Source: Adineta vaga
Taxonomy: Eukaryota > Rotifera
NCBI GenBank assembly: GCA_021613535.1
Contig: CP075493.1
Span: forward strand, 1,426,001 to 1,490,000
Reading direction: 5' to 3'
Length of the DNA stretch: 64,000 bases
This document shows, piece after piece, positions 1-12,500 of the stretch. The translations under genes and the position numbers were made by a program. Below the pieces are notes generated by a model, which had not been told where the DNA came from, made no database searches, and saw only the letters and a program-made list of their open reading frames with translations. Numbering within the stretch: the first letter of the stretch is position 1; each line of letters begins with the position of its first letter.

Positions 1-1263
1 CAATTAATTGTTCAATGGTACGTCGTTTAAAATTTCGAATATGAAATGCAATCTAATGAAAAGATGACCAGAAAAATAATCACAATTCTGTTTCTAAAAT
101 TATTTACACGTAAAATTTGATCAATTGGTATAGAAATTTGTTGACAAAAATTAGTCATTGTCAAATGATTCTCATTCGATTGACGTTTGATTCCTTTTGA
201 TCGACAAATGCATAGAAAATGAAAGAAATGAATCTTCTCTTTTTTTTCTACATACTTTTTGTATATAAATGAACAAGTGTTAAACTAACACGAAATAATA
301 ATTTTGGTCCTTCCATAAGAAAACAATCGATTATCTTTACCTAAAATCAGTAGAATATGTCGATATAATTGAAATGAAATAGCTTGGAATTATATACAAT
401 ATAGAAAAATGGTAAATAACGAAATATCCACCAAAACCATTCTTGATAAAAATCTTTTGAATATCGCGAATCAATAATATCAGCAGCAGATTTCTAGAGT
501 AGAGACGAAGAAAAAAATTGATATAAATATTTAATAAAATTCAACATACATAATGTAGTCTTAATAACTTTTGAAATACATTACAATAAGCTTCCCATTG
601 TAAATGTGTTTCTCCACAGAGCCAATTCTTTACTAATAAACGATTAATTAAATATAAAACTTCATATTCATTATGATAATGTAATAGTAATGCAGAAAAT
701 GGTTGTAATGTTGGACAATAGGTGACATCAGGATGTTGTAAAGCAAATGTTGAAATAATTCGATGTAATATTGAACGACCTCTTGTTTCATTTAAATGAT
801 AAAAACATAAATTGGTTGTATCAACAAATTTTGGCCATTGTGTATTAATAAAAGAAACTGAATTGAGATTATTTTCAACAATCATTGTTGATGTTGTTAA
901 ACCTGTTTGCGATACATGACGACGTTGTTTTGATCTACTAACACGATTTATTGTTGATATATTCATCCATAATTGTCGACGTATACGATGATCAATAGGC
1001 CATAAAACTGAACGTATGAGATATTTTAAACGATAGAAATCATCATTTGGTACGGAATGTGATGTGACACTCAATGATGAATCAGTTGAATGGAATATAT
1101 GACTATTGGTATCATTCCAAGAAAGAAGATCAATAAGATCTTGATGATGATGATGTTTTTGAAGATTTTGTTGTTGTTGCGAAGTTAATGGTTTTCGAAT
1201 TTCGATTAAGAGATTATCAACAATAACATCATGATAGAATGGATGATTTATATCATTTGCCAT
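1..1263 (-). CDS. TBC1D24-like TBC-domain protein, 5' part
   Basis: The first exon runs from the ATG at 1263 down to about 550. It encodes a TBC (Rab-GAP fold) segment: an LxRxxLRRQLW-like stretch near residues 83-100, then FVDTTNL, HLNETRGRSILHRI and HPDVTYCPTLQPFSALLLHY. By eye these match TBC1D24 (FVDNTQ..., LNARGEG..., FPDISFCP...). Exons continue to lower coordinates: one near 395-500 reads DFYQEWFWWIFRYLPFFYIV, and one near 250-330 reads EGPKLLFRVSLTLVHLY, matching the EGYKVLYRVALAIL segment of TBC1D24. The sequence between them has splice signals (GTATGT near 551). The TLDc domain expected at the C-terminus would lie beyond the left edge. TBC1D24 acts in vesicle traffic with ARF6. The insert of basic and serine residues near 105-135 is longer than in vertebrates. 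I am confident of the TBC fold and fairly confident of the subfamily; exact exon ends are not settled. Confidence 0.75.
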
Positions 1264-4200
1264 ATCTACATTTAATTGAATTCAGTTATGTTTCAGTAAA
1301 ATGAAAATAAAAGAGTAGACAGACAAACTTGAAGAACTAAAACAAGTAAAGAATATGTTATTCCTTCTTTTTTTTCTTCGTTTCTTCTTCTTCTTCTTCT
1401 CCTTCAACAGTCTCGTTCATTCGTCTCTTTCTATACTATTAGATAAGTGTGACAAAAACTCCCGTTTTCTAGATTTTTTTCTATAGCGAGTCAAGTAGCT
1501 GAATAAACAAAAATGATCGATCGACATAAGAGAGAAAGAAAAACAAATTTTTGACGACTTCTATTCTCTCTAAGAGTATTGTTGTTAATTTATACTCCTC
1601 TACTTTCTTGTTTTATTCTTTCTTTTCCATCAAACTCTCCGATTGCGCACGAGATCGAATGAATCAATCTGTTCATGCAAACTAATTTTCGCATCACTTA
1701 GTAATCGTTCTATGTCGATGTCTAATTGTATATGGCACTCAACATCTCAAGGACAATAGTGATATGAGATTATTTCTTATGTAAAATTAGAACGAAAGAG
1801 AAAAAGAAATCGTCATCATCGACAACATAACAGAAAAAGAACGAGAAGATGAGAAAAATCTTAATCTACGAGCAAAACAAGAAATTAATTAGTACTTATC
1901 TTACTTTTAATCTCCTTTCGGATCTTAAATCATATATGAGCTGTTCATTTCAATTATATGAGAAGAAAATCATGTCTATAAGGCAACTGAATTAGTTGAC
2001 TTAGAACGGAATCATTTTTCTCAAATTAATTTACACTGACATTTGAAACAACGTGAAATAATTTAATTGAGAATTCCATAAAGAAATCCATACGATATTA
2101 AATAAATATTGTTCGACAAGAAGGTAGAAGAAATAGAAATATCTATATTCTATCCTCGATAGTGATTCTAGTACTCGCAATTAAATGAATATTGACGCTG
2201 AATAACAAACTCTAAATGATGATTATACAACAGCAATAACTAGAATAGTTATTTATTCAATGCATGTTTTGATTTCATATATTAGTTATTGATCTTTTTT
2301 AGTCCTTAGAGACTATGTTCTACGAGAAATAATTCTGAAAGAAGAAAAAAAATTATTCTTGTCAATGCGCGAAATATAACTGACGAATAAGTGTTCTCTA
2401 GTAGAACAAAAACCTGATCTTGAAAAGAGAATGATCAAACTACTCGAATAGAAGTATTTCACGAGTATGACAAACATTAGAAAGATAGATTTCTACGTGT
2501 TCAAGGATGAATATATTTCTTTTACTCCGTCGCATTCTATGCACTTTAAAAATTGATTCGAGTCATATTTTATCGTCGGTAAACATAAATTTGAGCTGAA
2601 AAAGGTTTTACATTATCGGAAAGAAAACGTTCATTTAATTTTTTATTCATCAATCAAATTATCTTATGTATTGCACGCACGAAAGATTTATAAAATCTTC
2701 ATTCCGTCGATATTACTGGTAATTAACATTACCACTTATAATTATATTCATTTTCATTGCTGCCATAAATTTGAATGATTAGTTCAGCCGTGAGCAAAAC
2801 TGCTTATTTCCTGACAAAATGTCATTTAGTTATTCGATAAAAAAAGAAGTTGCCGTTTTAACAAAGAATATTACAGTGTTGTTTCATAGGCTAAAAACTT
2901 TCAAAAAAAAAAACGTTTCGTTTTGAACAAATAAGCAGTAATAATAAATTATTCATTGAAGTGAAATTTTTTATGATCTATGAAAGAAAATAATCTATAA
3001 ATAGCATTGATAGAAAGGGGAAAAAATAAGTTATGTTCTATTCTTGTTGTTCTATGAACTAGTTGATCACAAAGAAGAAGAATGGTATAAATTCTCTTAT
3101 TATATATGGTAATAGTAAAATTACAATGAAAATAATTTTCAGGCGGATAGTGAAAAAAATAGTTCATTCTATTTTTATATACAAAACAAAAATCGGTGAT
3201 ATAGAGAATATAAATTATTAATTTCGATTAAAATACTTTTCAGTCGACATATAATTAATCGACTTATCTCATAATGTCATGTTAAATATGAAACGAAGCA
3301 AATAAATTGAAATAAAACACGTTTATTCGAACATTAGAACAGAAAGAATCGATTGCATATGCGTTCTTCAAAAATAGCAACATGAATAGAGCTAATGTGT
3401 TAGAAATTAATAATAGAAGAACTAGTCGTGTTTGACGTATCTAGTTCTCTAAGCGGTATCTAATTTTATTTGTAATATATACGTATAATATAAATAATGT
3501 TCATAGACGAGACTTGCTTAATCATCGATCGAGTTTGATTTCAATGTGAGTTCTTTGCTGAAGTGTACTCGAATTAAACTTATTATCAAGAATGAACAGC
3601 AGTGGTATATATTTTAAATTAACTTTTTAATTGTCGTCTAGCAAATATCAATAGTTTGTATTGTTTTAAATGTGTAACTATAAGAGAAGAGATTAAAATT
3701 TCTTGTTGATGTGTTATGATTGAAAAAATGGTGAAGACTACCGTGTTAGTTAAAAAAAAAGATTTTCTTTCCTTGATTTGATCTTTTTGATAATGTTTTT
3801 TTTGGATAATGAGAAAATACAAAATTTGTTTGATTACAAAACGTCCTTTATTCGAAATATCAATATACGTATAAAGTATTCATGATTATCATATGAGTTC
3901 ATCTTCACTGAAATCACCCATTTCTTTTCATCGACAATAGTCAAAAGGTGCTAAACTTCATTTAAGAGAACTTTTTAAATCCCCATAGATTTTTACTTTG
4001 TTCTAGAATGTATTTATTAGTATTTCGATTATTATAATCATCATTAGAAGAAGTCATTTCTTTTGTTGTCATCCATTCTAGTAAAGAAACAGCAACTTTC
4101 ACGTACGTTGACATGAATCATTTTTCCATATGGTCATATCAGTCAATTTCCCGTATGTCAAAGAAATAAAAGAAAGACAAATGACATAACAATGTACAAT

Positions 4201-5520
4201 CATTATCTGAAAAGAACAATATCTAACATCTAATATTGAGATTAATCTTTTTCAGAAGTCAATGAACTTTATTAACATGATTATTAGATTTCTAGATGTC
4301 TGAACAAGAAAATGAAAGAAAACAAATGTCAGTAATCAACGTTTGCTTTAATGCGAGACGTCGCGCATTTTGTCTGCTATCTAGCAATAATAATGATGAT
4401 GAAGATCCGTAAGTCAAATAGATGTATAATAGAAAAAATTCATGATATAAGAGAAAGATACGAAGAATATTTTGCATATCCCTCAATGATTACAGGTGTA
4501 AACAACATGATATTAATTTGAATACAGTACGGAATCTTTTTTCGCCTGTTTTATTAAGTGCTTCTAAAACGAACTTTCTCATTTTCCTACAACGGTATGG
4601 TAGCATTTAAAAACAATTAATCAAACGAGTACAGTTGAAAAAATTCACTCCAGTGTATAATTTTTTCATACGGTTCAAAGTCTATGTATAATATTACCGT
4701 AGACAAACAATCATCATCATCAACAGCAAATGTTAGTATTGACTATTGATAATTCTAGAGAAGACTTCACAATTGAAGATACAACTAATTTAATACTCAC
4801 AGAAATCTATATCGAAATATATTCCACGAATTATAAATTCATAGAACTAGTATATTTTTACTATAGAAAAAAGTATTATAATATTTCGGAAATTCTTTTT
4901 AAAAAGTAAAATTAACAACAAAATACAGTCAATATTCAAGATGAAGCTTTAAATGTCTTTATTTTAATAAATCTATTCTCATTCGTTTTGGTATTTAAAC
5001 ATTCAAAATGCTCGTCTTTAGATTGATAAAGTAGAATTGCACACAGAATCAGAACACAAATTCATTCATGCTTAAAAATGTAAATTGATGTAGCCAATTG
5101 AATGATGAAGATGCCGAAAGTTTCAGAATAAAGACTCACCTTCCCAAAGCGTAATGATAATTTTTCTTTTCTTATTGACGAGAAAGTTCATCTATTGTTC
5201 AAAGAGGTACAGGATGCATTTGACATTTTCCACCAGATAGTGTGTGTCGAGAAATGAATGTTAAAGATCGTATTGACACCCATGTTTTCGATTGCGGTAA
5301 AAAAATCATAGTTGCGCTGTAGTTGCGACGCAATGATCACATAGTTCTGCATTCATATTTCGACATTATTCTAGTCATAATTACATTAATAATTCATAAT
5401 GAAACTGTTCAAATAAAGAACAACTTTAGTTTATTTCCTAATATTTATTGAACAATTAGAAATACAGACATATTCTAGAATAAAAACATCTTTAGTCACG
5501 GGCATCATATACAAATGTAG
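1264..5520. other. Long gene-poor stretch
   Basis: About 4.3 kb, very AT-rich, with pyrimidine runs near 1365-1410 and poly-A tracts. The few open frames here (2949-3167, 3619-3822, 4292-4486) are short, rich in F, I, Y and K, and show no domain or splice structure, so I do not call them genes. It lies between the divergent 5' end of the TBC1D24-like gene and the small gene at 5900, and probably contains the promoters of both. I see no repeat array, tRNA or transposon gene in it. Confidence 0.5.
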
Positions 5521-5860
5521 ATGAGTGTCAGTGAGGAGGCAATTTTTCAGCTATAACCACGCTCATCCACTCTTACCTATGACTCATCGGCGACGCCCAT
5601 CTATCACCCATATCCTCAACCACGCATCATTAATTACGTGAAAAGCGGTATCTCAAACCTTATTGGTGAGAAAAAACGATATCCCAGATCTGATTGTTCG
5701 AACAAAGTGACTCATCATCTAGATAACTTAAGTATATTTTGAGTCTCACTTACCTTTCGAAGTTGGGTGAAGATGTGAGTGTGCGCGTGGACTGAACACT
5801 AGCTACTTATCTCAACGCTCACTCTCATCTACACCGACGCTGTCATAAGTTAGAAGTTGA
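5521..5860. repeat. GC-richer patch with GTGAG/GGGTG motifs
   Basis: This stretch is visibly richer in G and C than its surroundings and is full of CTCATC, CACCC, GGGTGAAGATGTGAG and CTCACTCTCATC words. A related phrase, TTGGGTGGAGATGTGAGC, occurs at 50870-50890 followed by CACACTCACTCTG, and GTGAGGGTGGGAGTGAG occurs near 51600. It looks like a degenerate member of a dispersed element. I see no open frame. It directly precedes the small gene at 5900 and may overlap its promoter. Confidence 0.35.
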
Positions 5861-5899
5861 ATACTCGAATCGAATTAACGATTTCTACGCTGCTCCAAC

Positions 5900-6155
5900 A
5901 TGTGTCAAAAGGTTAAGCTTGAGGATTGTGCTGAGAACGTTTCTAATTTTCATGTGAGTAGAATCTTCCACTTTTAATTATTTATGAGTTTTATAGCAAC
6001 ATTTATGTTCATAACATATGATTTAAATTTCTTTTTAGGAAAATCCTGGTGCATCAGCATGGGAAGGTATCAACGACCCAAGCACATTATTAAAACTGTT
6101 GCTTGACAAAGTTGAAAACTTGACCCAACGGGTCGAAAAATTGGATAAAAACTGA
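5900..6155 (+). CDS. Small two-exon gene, 56-residue coiled-coil-like protein
   Basis: Exon 1 is 5900-5953 (18 codons), the intron is 5954-6038 (GTGAGT...TTTTTAG), and exon 2 is 6039-6155, ending in TGA. The joined product has 56 residues. It starts MCQKVKLEDCAENVSNFH, has a central ASAWEGINDP segment, and ends in a leucine-heptad helix (LLKLLLDKVENLTQRVEKLD) that should form a coiled coil. An A/T-rich tail with AATAAATAAAATAA follows at about 6260. Codon use is more balanced and more GC-rich than the flanks, which supports a real gene. I recognise no family. The length and terminal heptads are reminiscent of small adaptor or HSBP1-like proteins, but I see no specific motif. It converges on the 3' end of Piezo. 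Confidence 0.55.
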
Positions 6156-6567
6156 CTAAATGTTTTCATCAAGATGATGTTATTTTCTTAAGAAAGAAGC
6201 GATTCTTCTTTCTTCTTTTTTTGTGTTTCATCCTGATGATAATTAATTATTTTTATAATAATAAATAAAATAATTTAAAAAAAGTATGCATTTTATGCTT
6301 TATTTCATCTTCAGAATACATAAACATCTTGTGCGAAGACTAAATGTGCAGCATAATAATCACAAATACATAAAGTAAATTGACAAAAACATTGAGTGTC
6401 TTTCAGTGTTGTTGAGCAATATACAAAGGAAAAGAAAAAATCATCAAGATAAACTCAAAATACATATCACAAAACAAGAGAAGAAAAATAAACAAACTAA
6501 ACAATGAAAATATGATTAAATAACACATATCGATCTCCATTCTTTTTTTTCTTCATAATCTTCGATT
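6156..6567. other. Convergent 3' flanks
   Basis: A 412-base gap between the 3' ends of the small gene (+) and Piezo (-). It holds poly-T and AATAAA-type words on both strands (near 6250-6275 on +), suitable as polyadenylation sites. I see no gene. Confidence 0.4.
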
Positions 6568-9500
6568 TTATTCTGACTTAGGTTTCGTAAATTGTATTAA
6601 TGTTTCTGGTGAACGATACAGGAATAGAAGTTTAGCAAATAACTGTTCTTCAATAAGTAAGATATTATGTTCACGAACTAAATAAATATCACGTAAGAGA
6701 TGCCATAAACGTTCGACACTTGGTAATTCGTTGAATATGATTGTACGACCTGTTTGTAGAATTGTGCGTAGTAATCGTGCGACAACAATAACGAATGTTG
6801 TATACAAACCAATAATTCTATATATAAGAAAAGAAAAGGCGATGCTTGTATTTTCAAATTATTACTTACCCATATCGTGTAAGAAATGAAATATTAGCTG
6901 GGGAAACTTTGTCATTGAAAAAGATCATATTCAAATACTCGTGCTTGTTTCGAGCACCTGCAAACAAAATAAATGCGACATGAACCATCATCTATCAAGT
7001 TTAGTGTTCGTCTCTACTTACATGATGCATTGAAACTATATGAATTTTCACTTTCAGACATTTCCCACCAAACATCTGTACTATTTGGGATTGTTGTTGT
7101 ACGATTCAAACCCATCGTAATATTGGCATAATAATCACGTGGAAAGACTAAAAAACAAACAGGAAAATCAATCAAGAAAAAGAACCAACCTTTCTTACTG
7201 TTTTTAAACGCATCGATTTCTTCTGGTTTTGCCTTTGGTTTTACATGTAAGAATCGTGGCATTAAATCTCGTATTGAAAAATTCCTAGAAAACAAATATT
7301 GATCAAACCATTCTTTCTTTGGAAAATTTTCTTTCAACATACGTTGATACTTGTGAGTCAACAGTTCCGTTTAATATGTTAATTAAGGCATCTCGTATCG
7401 TTCGATTTTGTGCTGTTATATCGACCGTATGGTCTCCTGTGACTACAGCTGCTATATCACCTGAATTATCTTGATTTGGTGGGTTACGTGTAATTGTATA
7501 TGAAAATCGTACAGGTACTGTAACATCAGAACGTAAATTATTAACAACAGTATCACGTATTGGTTGACTAATTTTCCATAGATCTACGCTTGTTGCAAAT
7601 AAATTTACGCATCGAATATCATCTGGATTAAAATCACGTAAAAATGCATTCGCACTATCCTGAAAAAGAATGCATAGAAATATTCCCTAATAATCAATGA
7701 ATGCTTAGTTAATGATCGTTACTTTGAGAGTCGGTGATATGTTTAATGAATCGATCTCTTCACGTAATCTTCTTGAATCTTCAGCTTTGAATTCTCTTAA
7801 ATCAATATCTTGTGCCGTCATTTGATAGATTGGCTATAAAATGAATTATCTGTACAAGAAAATTAAAGCACGACATATTTCTTACCAGATAACCACCTAA
7901 TTTAATTTCTACATTAACTTCTGTAGGTGGATTTGGTTGATAAAATGATGAAGAAAATGAGAAGAATAATAAGGGAAACCAAATCAATAGAATTAATAGA
8001 ACTAATAGAGAACCACCAACACCATATTTAGTCATTTTCGGTCGAGTAACACCACGTTCAGTTGGATATTTCTAAATGAAAATTTTAGTTATAGTTCCTT
8101 TCAAAACTTTCTCATCTTTACTTGTTCGGCCCATCGTGCACATTTTAAGAGATATACATTCGAATAAATATCTTCTAATTGTAACCAACTTGACAATCCA
8201 AGTGCTGTATCCGTAAATATCCAATCCATAATTGTTCGTAATTCCAATAGAAATGGAATTAATAAATATCTAAAATTATTTCATTCAACTCGACATCAAA
8301 TCAAATCAAATCAAATCTTACCCTCGATATAATACTTGATTAATATAATTAAAGCGTTTCATTAGAAAATTGCCTGCAATACGTTGTGGATAACCTAATC
8401 GTACTTGAATTGATGAGTAACCAAAATAGATGCATTTGAACAAATACCAAAATTGAGCAGCACGATTCGCACGAAATTTTCTTTAAAAGAAAGTAAAAAA
8501 AACGTCATTCACCTTATATATCTTGAATTTCTTGTTCGACATACGTATGTGTAATACCCGGCAAGATAAAAAATAACCAAATATGAACTCCAATCACTTG
8601 AAATAATTGGAAAAATAATTTTCCACGAACATTTCGACGTAAATAAAGTGCTCGATCAATTACAATTAATAAAAATTGAATTAATAACATCACAAGAAAA
8701 GCGACTGGAACCTATTCAAAAGAAATAATTCATTCTAAAATCTATTATTTTCACGACAAATTTTACTTTATTTTCTTTAATTGTTTGTACAACATTACCA
8801 CCCGCCCGTTCCTAAATGTACAAAACATCAAGTTTATTTTCATTGTTTTCTTTTTAGAAAAACAAATTGCATAAGGGAGTGCTATGATAAATATGATCTA
8901 TCGAGTGACATAAAGGGGCGATATTGAATATATCTAATTTTATAGGATACAAGCATCATATTGCATGTGTGAAATTACCCTTTGACTTTCTGTTAGCTGG
9001 AAGAGAATAGTTTTGAAGAAAAAGAAAATCATATCAAGAAAACTTACACCAAATTGACTGTAGAAGCCAATAACAATGATCATATTGATGAAATCACAAA
9101 AGAACATCGATGCATAAACATCGCGAACAAATAATGCTGGTCGAAGTTTTCGATAGAAATTTATGATTAATTGGACAAAATTTGCACTATTCAAAATCAG
9201 GAACATATTTTCAATATCATTCTTAATCCGTTTTATTTACCTTCGAATTTTGGATGGTTGTAATCGTTCGGTATCTTGTTGTTCTTCAGAGAGAACATCA
9301 CCATCAACGGCAACTATTCATAGAAAAAGATTCATTCGATTTTCCGTTACATATTATTGTTGTTTTGCAACTTACCATCAAGTCTGCTTTGTTCTGCTTT
9401 CCAAAGTCCGAGTTGCTAAAACGAATTCAATAAAAACCTAGAAAGAATCTAATTAATTTCATACTTTCAAAATTGATCGATGGAGAAATAGAGATAGAAG

Positions 9501-12500
9501 TAGAAAAAGATCAGCAACTGATGCTGCATTTTCTTTTCGATTGATTCCAATTATATTGACTGGCGATAAAGGATTTAAATTATCCAATGTTTCCGATGTA
9601 TTCCATGGATAGAATCGAAATTGAAAGATATATTTAATGACAATCATTGCTTCTGTATATGTAATCACTGTAATCCAATAGTTTCTCGATGGTCGTGATG
9701 ATAACATTGCCCAAAGAAAGATTGATAATGGTAATGGCATTGAAAGAAGAGCACCTGATGTTAAATGATTGATAATCATTGCGGAATAACAAAGAAGTTC
9801 CGAACGAGACATCGTAAAATAGAATAGAGAATCAAAAAAACGATAAAGACGTGAACGTTGACGTAGATCAACTGGATGCGAAAGTGTTCGAGTACGATGT
9901 GGTCTAGAAAAGAATTTATTCGTATAAGAATATCTATTACATCTATCGAAGAAGATATTTACTCATGAAATTGTTCATTTTGACCAACCCGATCTAGATC
10001 GACGACTGATGCCTAAAATTTCGATAATTTTAACATGTTGAAAATGATAAAATAGGAAATTTTTACTGTAGCTGCAAGTGATTGAGCACGAATTCGTTCT
10101 TCTTGTTGATTGATTTTATCAGCTGATTTCATTTGAGATAATGTTTTTGAAACTTCACGATAATCACGAGAACTTCGATTAAATAAATCAATGAAATAAT
10201 CAATAACAATACGACCAATCAAATGCATTTTATTCCAAACTGATTTTCCAGTTTTTTTAACTTCACCTAAACAATAATCATCAATATAAACAATTATAAT
10301 TGATATATATATATAATCATACCTTTTGGTTCAACGCTAGGTCCATGTTCAGAAGTAGTTGTTAAGGGTACTACTGTAATAGTTTCTATGTCAGGAGATG
10401 TTTCAGGTGGAGAAACCGGTGTAACAGGAAATTCTTGACTATCCGATTCGGGTAAAGTTGATGCTGGTGGTTCTAAAAAAATGTCATTCTTAAAATTGAC
10501 GATTTCTGTTCTGGATAATAAGACACTTACTATCAGCAGCAACGGCAGCAGCTGCAACTTTATCACTTGCTGTTAAAATTTGAAGAATCTATATAAAAAT
10601 AAATCAATATTAAATTCTATCTAGGGTTTTGTTTTTTTATTGATTTACTTGTTCTTGTGCAACTGTTGCTTCATCTTGTTTTCCTTCATCTTCTTCTTCA
10701 TCCGATTGATAATCAAACATATAATAATCTCCAGATCGAATAGCTAGAATAGAATGAAATATTTCTCAAAACTAAACAATTCATAATTGATTTTCAATTA
10801 ACCTTCAAAATGTTCTGCTGTATCTGAAAGTGCTGCTGCCGATCGATTTCCTGATTGATGTTGTTTGATTTGTTGCTCTTTGATACGATTTAAACTTCGT
10901 CGAATTTTTGCCACTGTTTGTTCTTCTCGTTCACAATCTTCTTCAATACGTTTTCGTGCAATATCATTAAATAGCACAGCACCTTGACTTGCTAATTTTG
11001 CTTGTGAACGAAGTTCGGCAACGATATGTTCCCAATAGTAACTACCAAAGATTCGTTTTTGTAATAATAAAAATATTAAACAAAAACCATCCCTAATTAT
11101 CAAAATAACAAAAAGAATAGAAAACTAATTTTCGTTAATCGAAATCTTACATAAATAGATTTGCGTCCGTTGCACTTCGATCACATTGATTATTCATAGC
11201 TAAATGAAGATGAATAGAAACAAATGAATTGCGGATTGAATGAAAAAAAAACAATGAAAGATGAAATCTATACCATCATAAGATGCAGGACAATTTCTTG
11301 GAGGAATAAGATCTGATTTTAAGCATGGTACAAGCAAATCAACAAATGTACAAAATGGTGATGTACGCTTAACCCCTTCACAAGGCATTGATGGATATAG
11401 AAAGATGCAAACCGCCACCTAGATTGAATTACAATTAGTTAATCATCAATTTCATCATAAGAAGAAGATTCAAATATGCAAAAGATAAAAAAGCGAGTCA
11501 AAACATTTTTTACTTTGACTGTCTATCCGTATACAAATGACAGCAAAGATTTCCTGAATAATGCATCGCGTTGATGAAAGATCAATACAAGCAATTATCT
11601 GAAAATAAGTTCCCTAATGGACAAGAAGAAAAGCATTCCCTCGTTTGTTTACTTACCTGTAAACATGTTTTAACAAATATGACCGAAAAACAATAATAAA
11701 TCAAATAACCCCATCTACAAAATAAAACGTAATGAACATAGATTTAAGAATCACAATGACTTACAATCGAAGCATAACTGTCACTCGTTTCGTTAGAAAA
11801 TCTTGTCCATACCAAAAGAAATAGAAACATGCAATAAGATAACCAAGACCAAGTAAACTAATTCGAGTTGTTCCTGCAAGGTAAACAATCGATAGAACAC
11901 ACCATGCACCATACATAAATATTGCATATTTAAAATTATCAAGCCAATGTCGTTTATTAATAACAAAATCCCATGTTGGATTATCTTCATAGACATCCTG
12001 ATCAAAAATGATTTCACGATTTGAACCGCCTGCATCCGTATAAATTCGATCTTTTTCATTTGCTTCATATTTAAAAACACGCCACTGTTGACAAGCAAAT
12101 AATAATTGAAAGAAATCAGCTAAATAAATTATAACACATCTCATAAAATGATCAAAGAATTCTTTAGAAAGTTTTACCAATTAATTGTTTTGCTGGATTA
12201 CTCGTTGGTGTTACATTTGTATAATCGGGTAAGAATAACCAACGTCTTAATTGTGGCCATCCATCAATATCAACAATAGTCCATGGATATTCTATTGAGT
12301 AGATAACATATGTTATTGTTTTCAATTCAATCTTCATAGAAAAACAAAGGAAAACTATTGGATTACTTACGAAAACAAAGAAAGGGTGGTGCTCCAACAA
12401 CACTCATATATTGCAATGGGAAAGCAATAATTAAAAATAGAATATAGCATAACCAAAATCGTTGAATCGATCGTCGACTTGATACTAGAAATATTCCGAG

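Noticed and set aside
2949-4486. Three minus-strand frames of 64-72 codons
   Set aside because: Low-complexity F/I/Y/K composition, no domain, no splice partners; expected by chance in AT-rich DNA.
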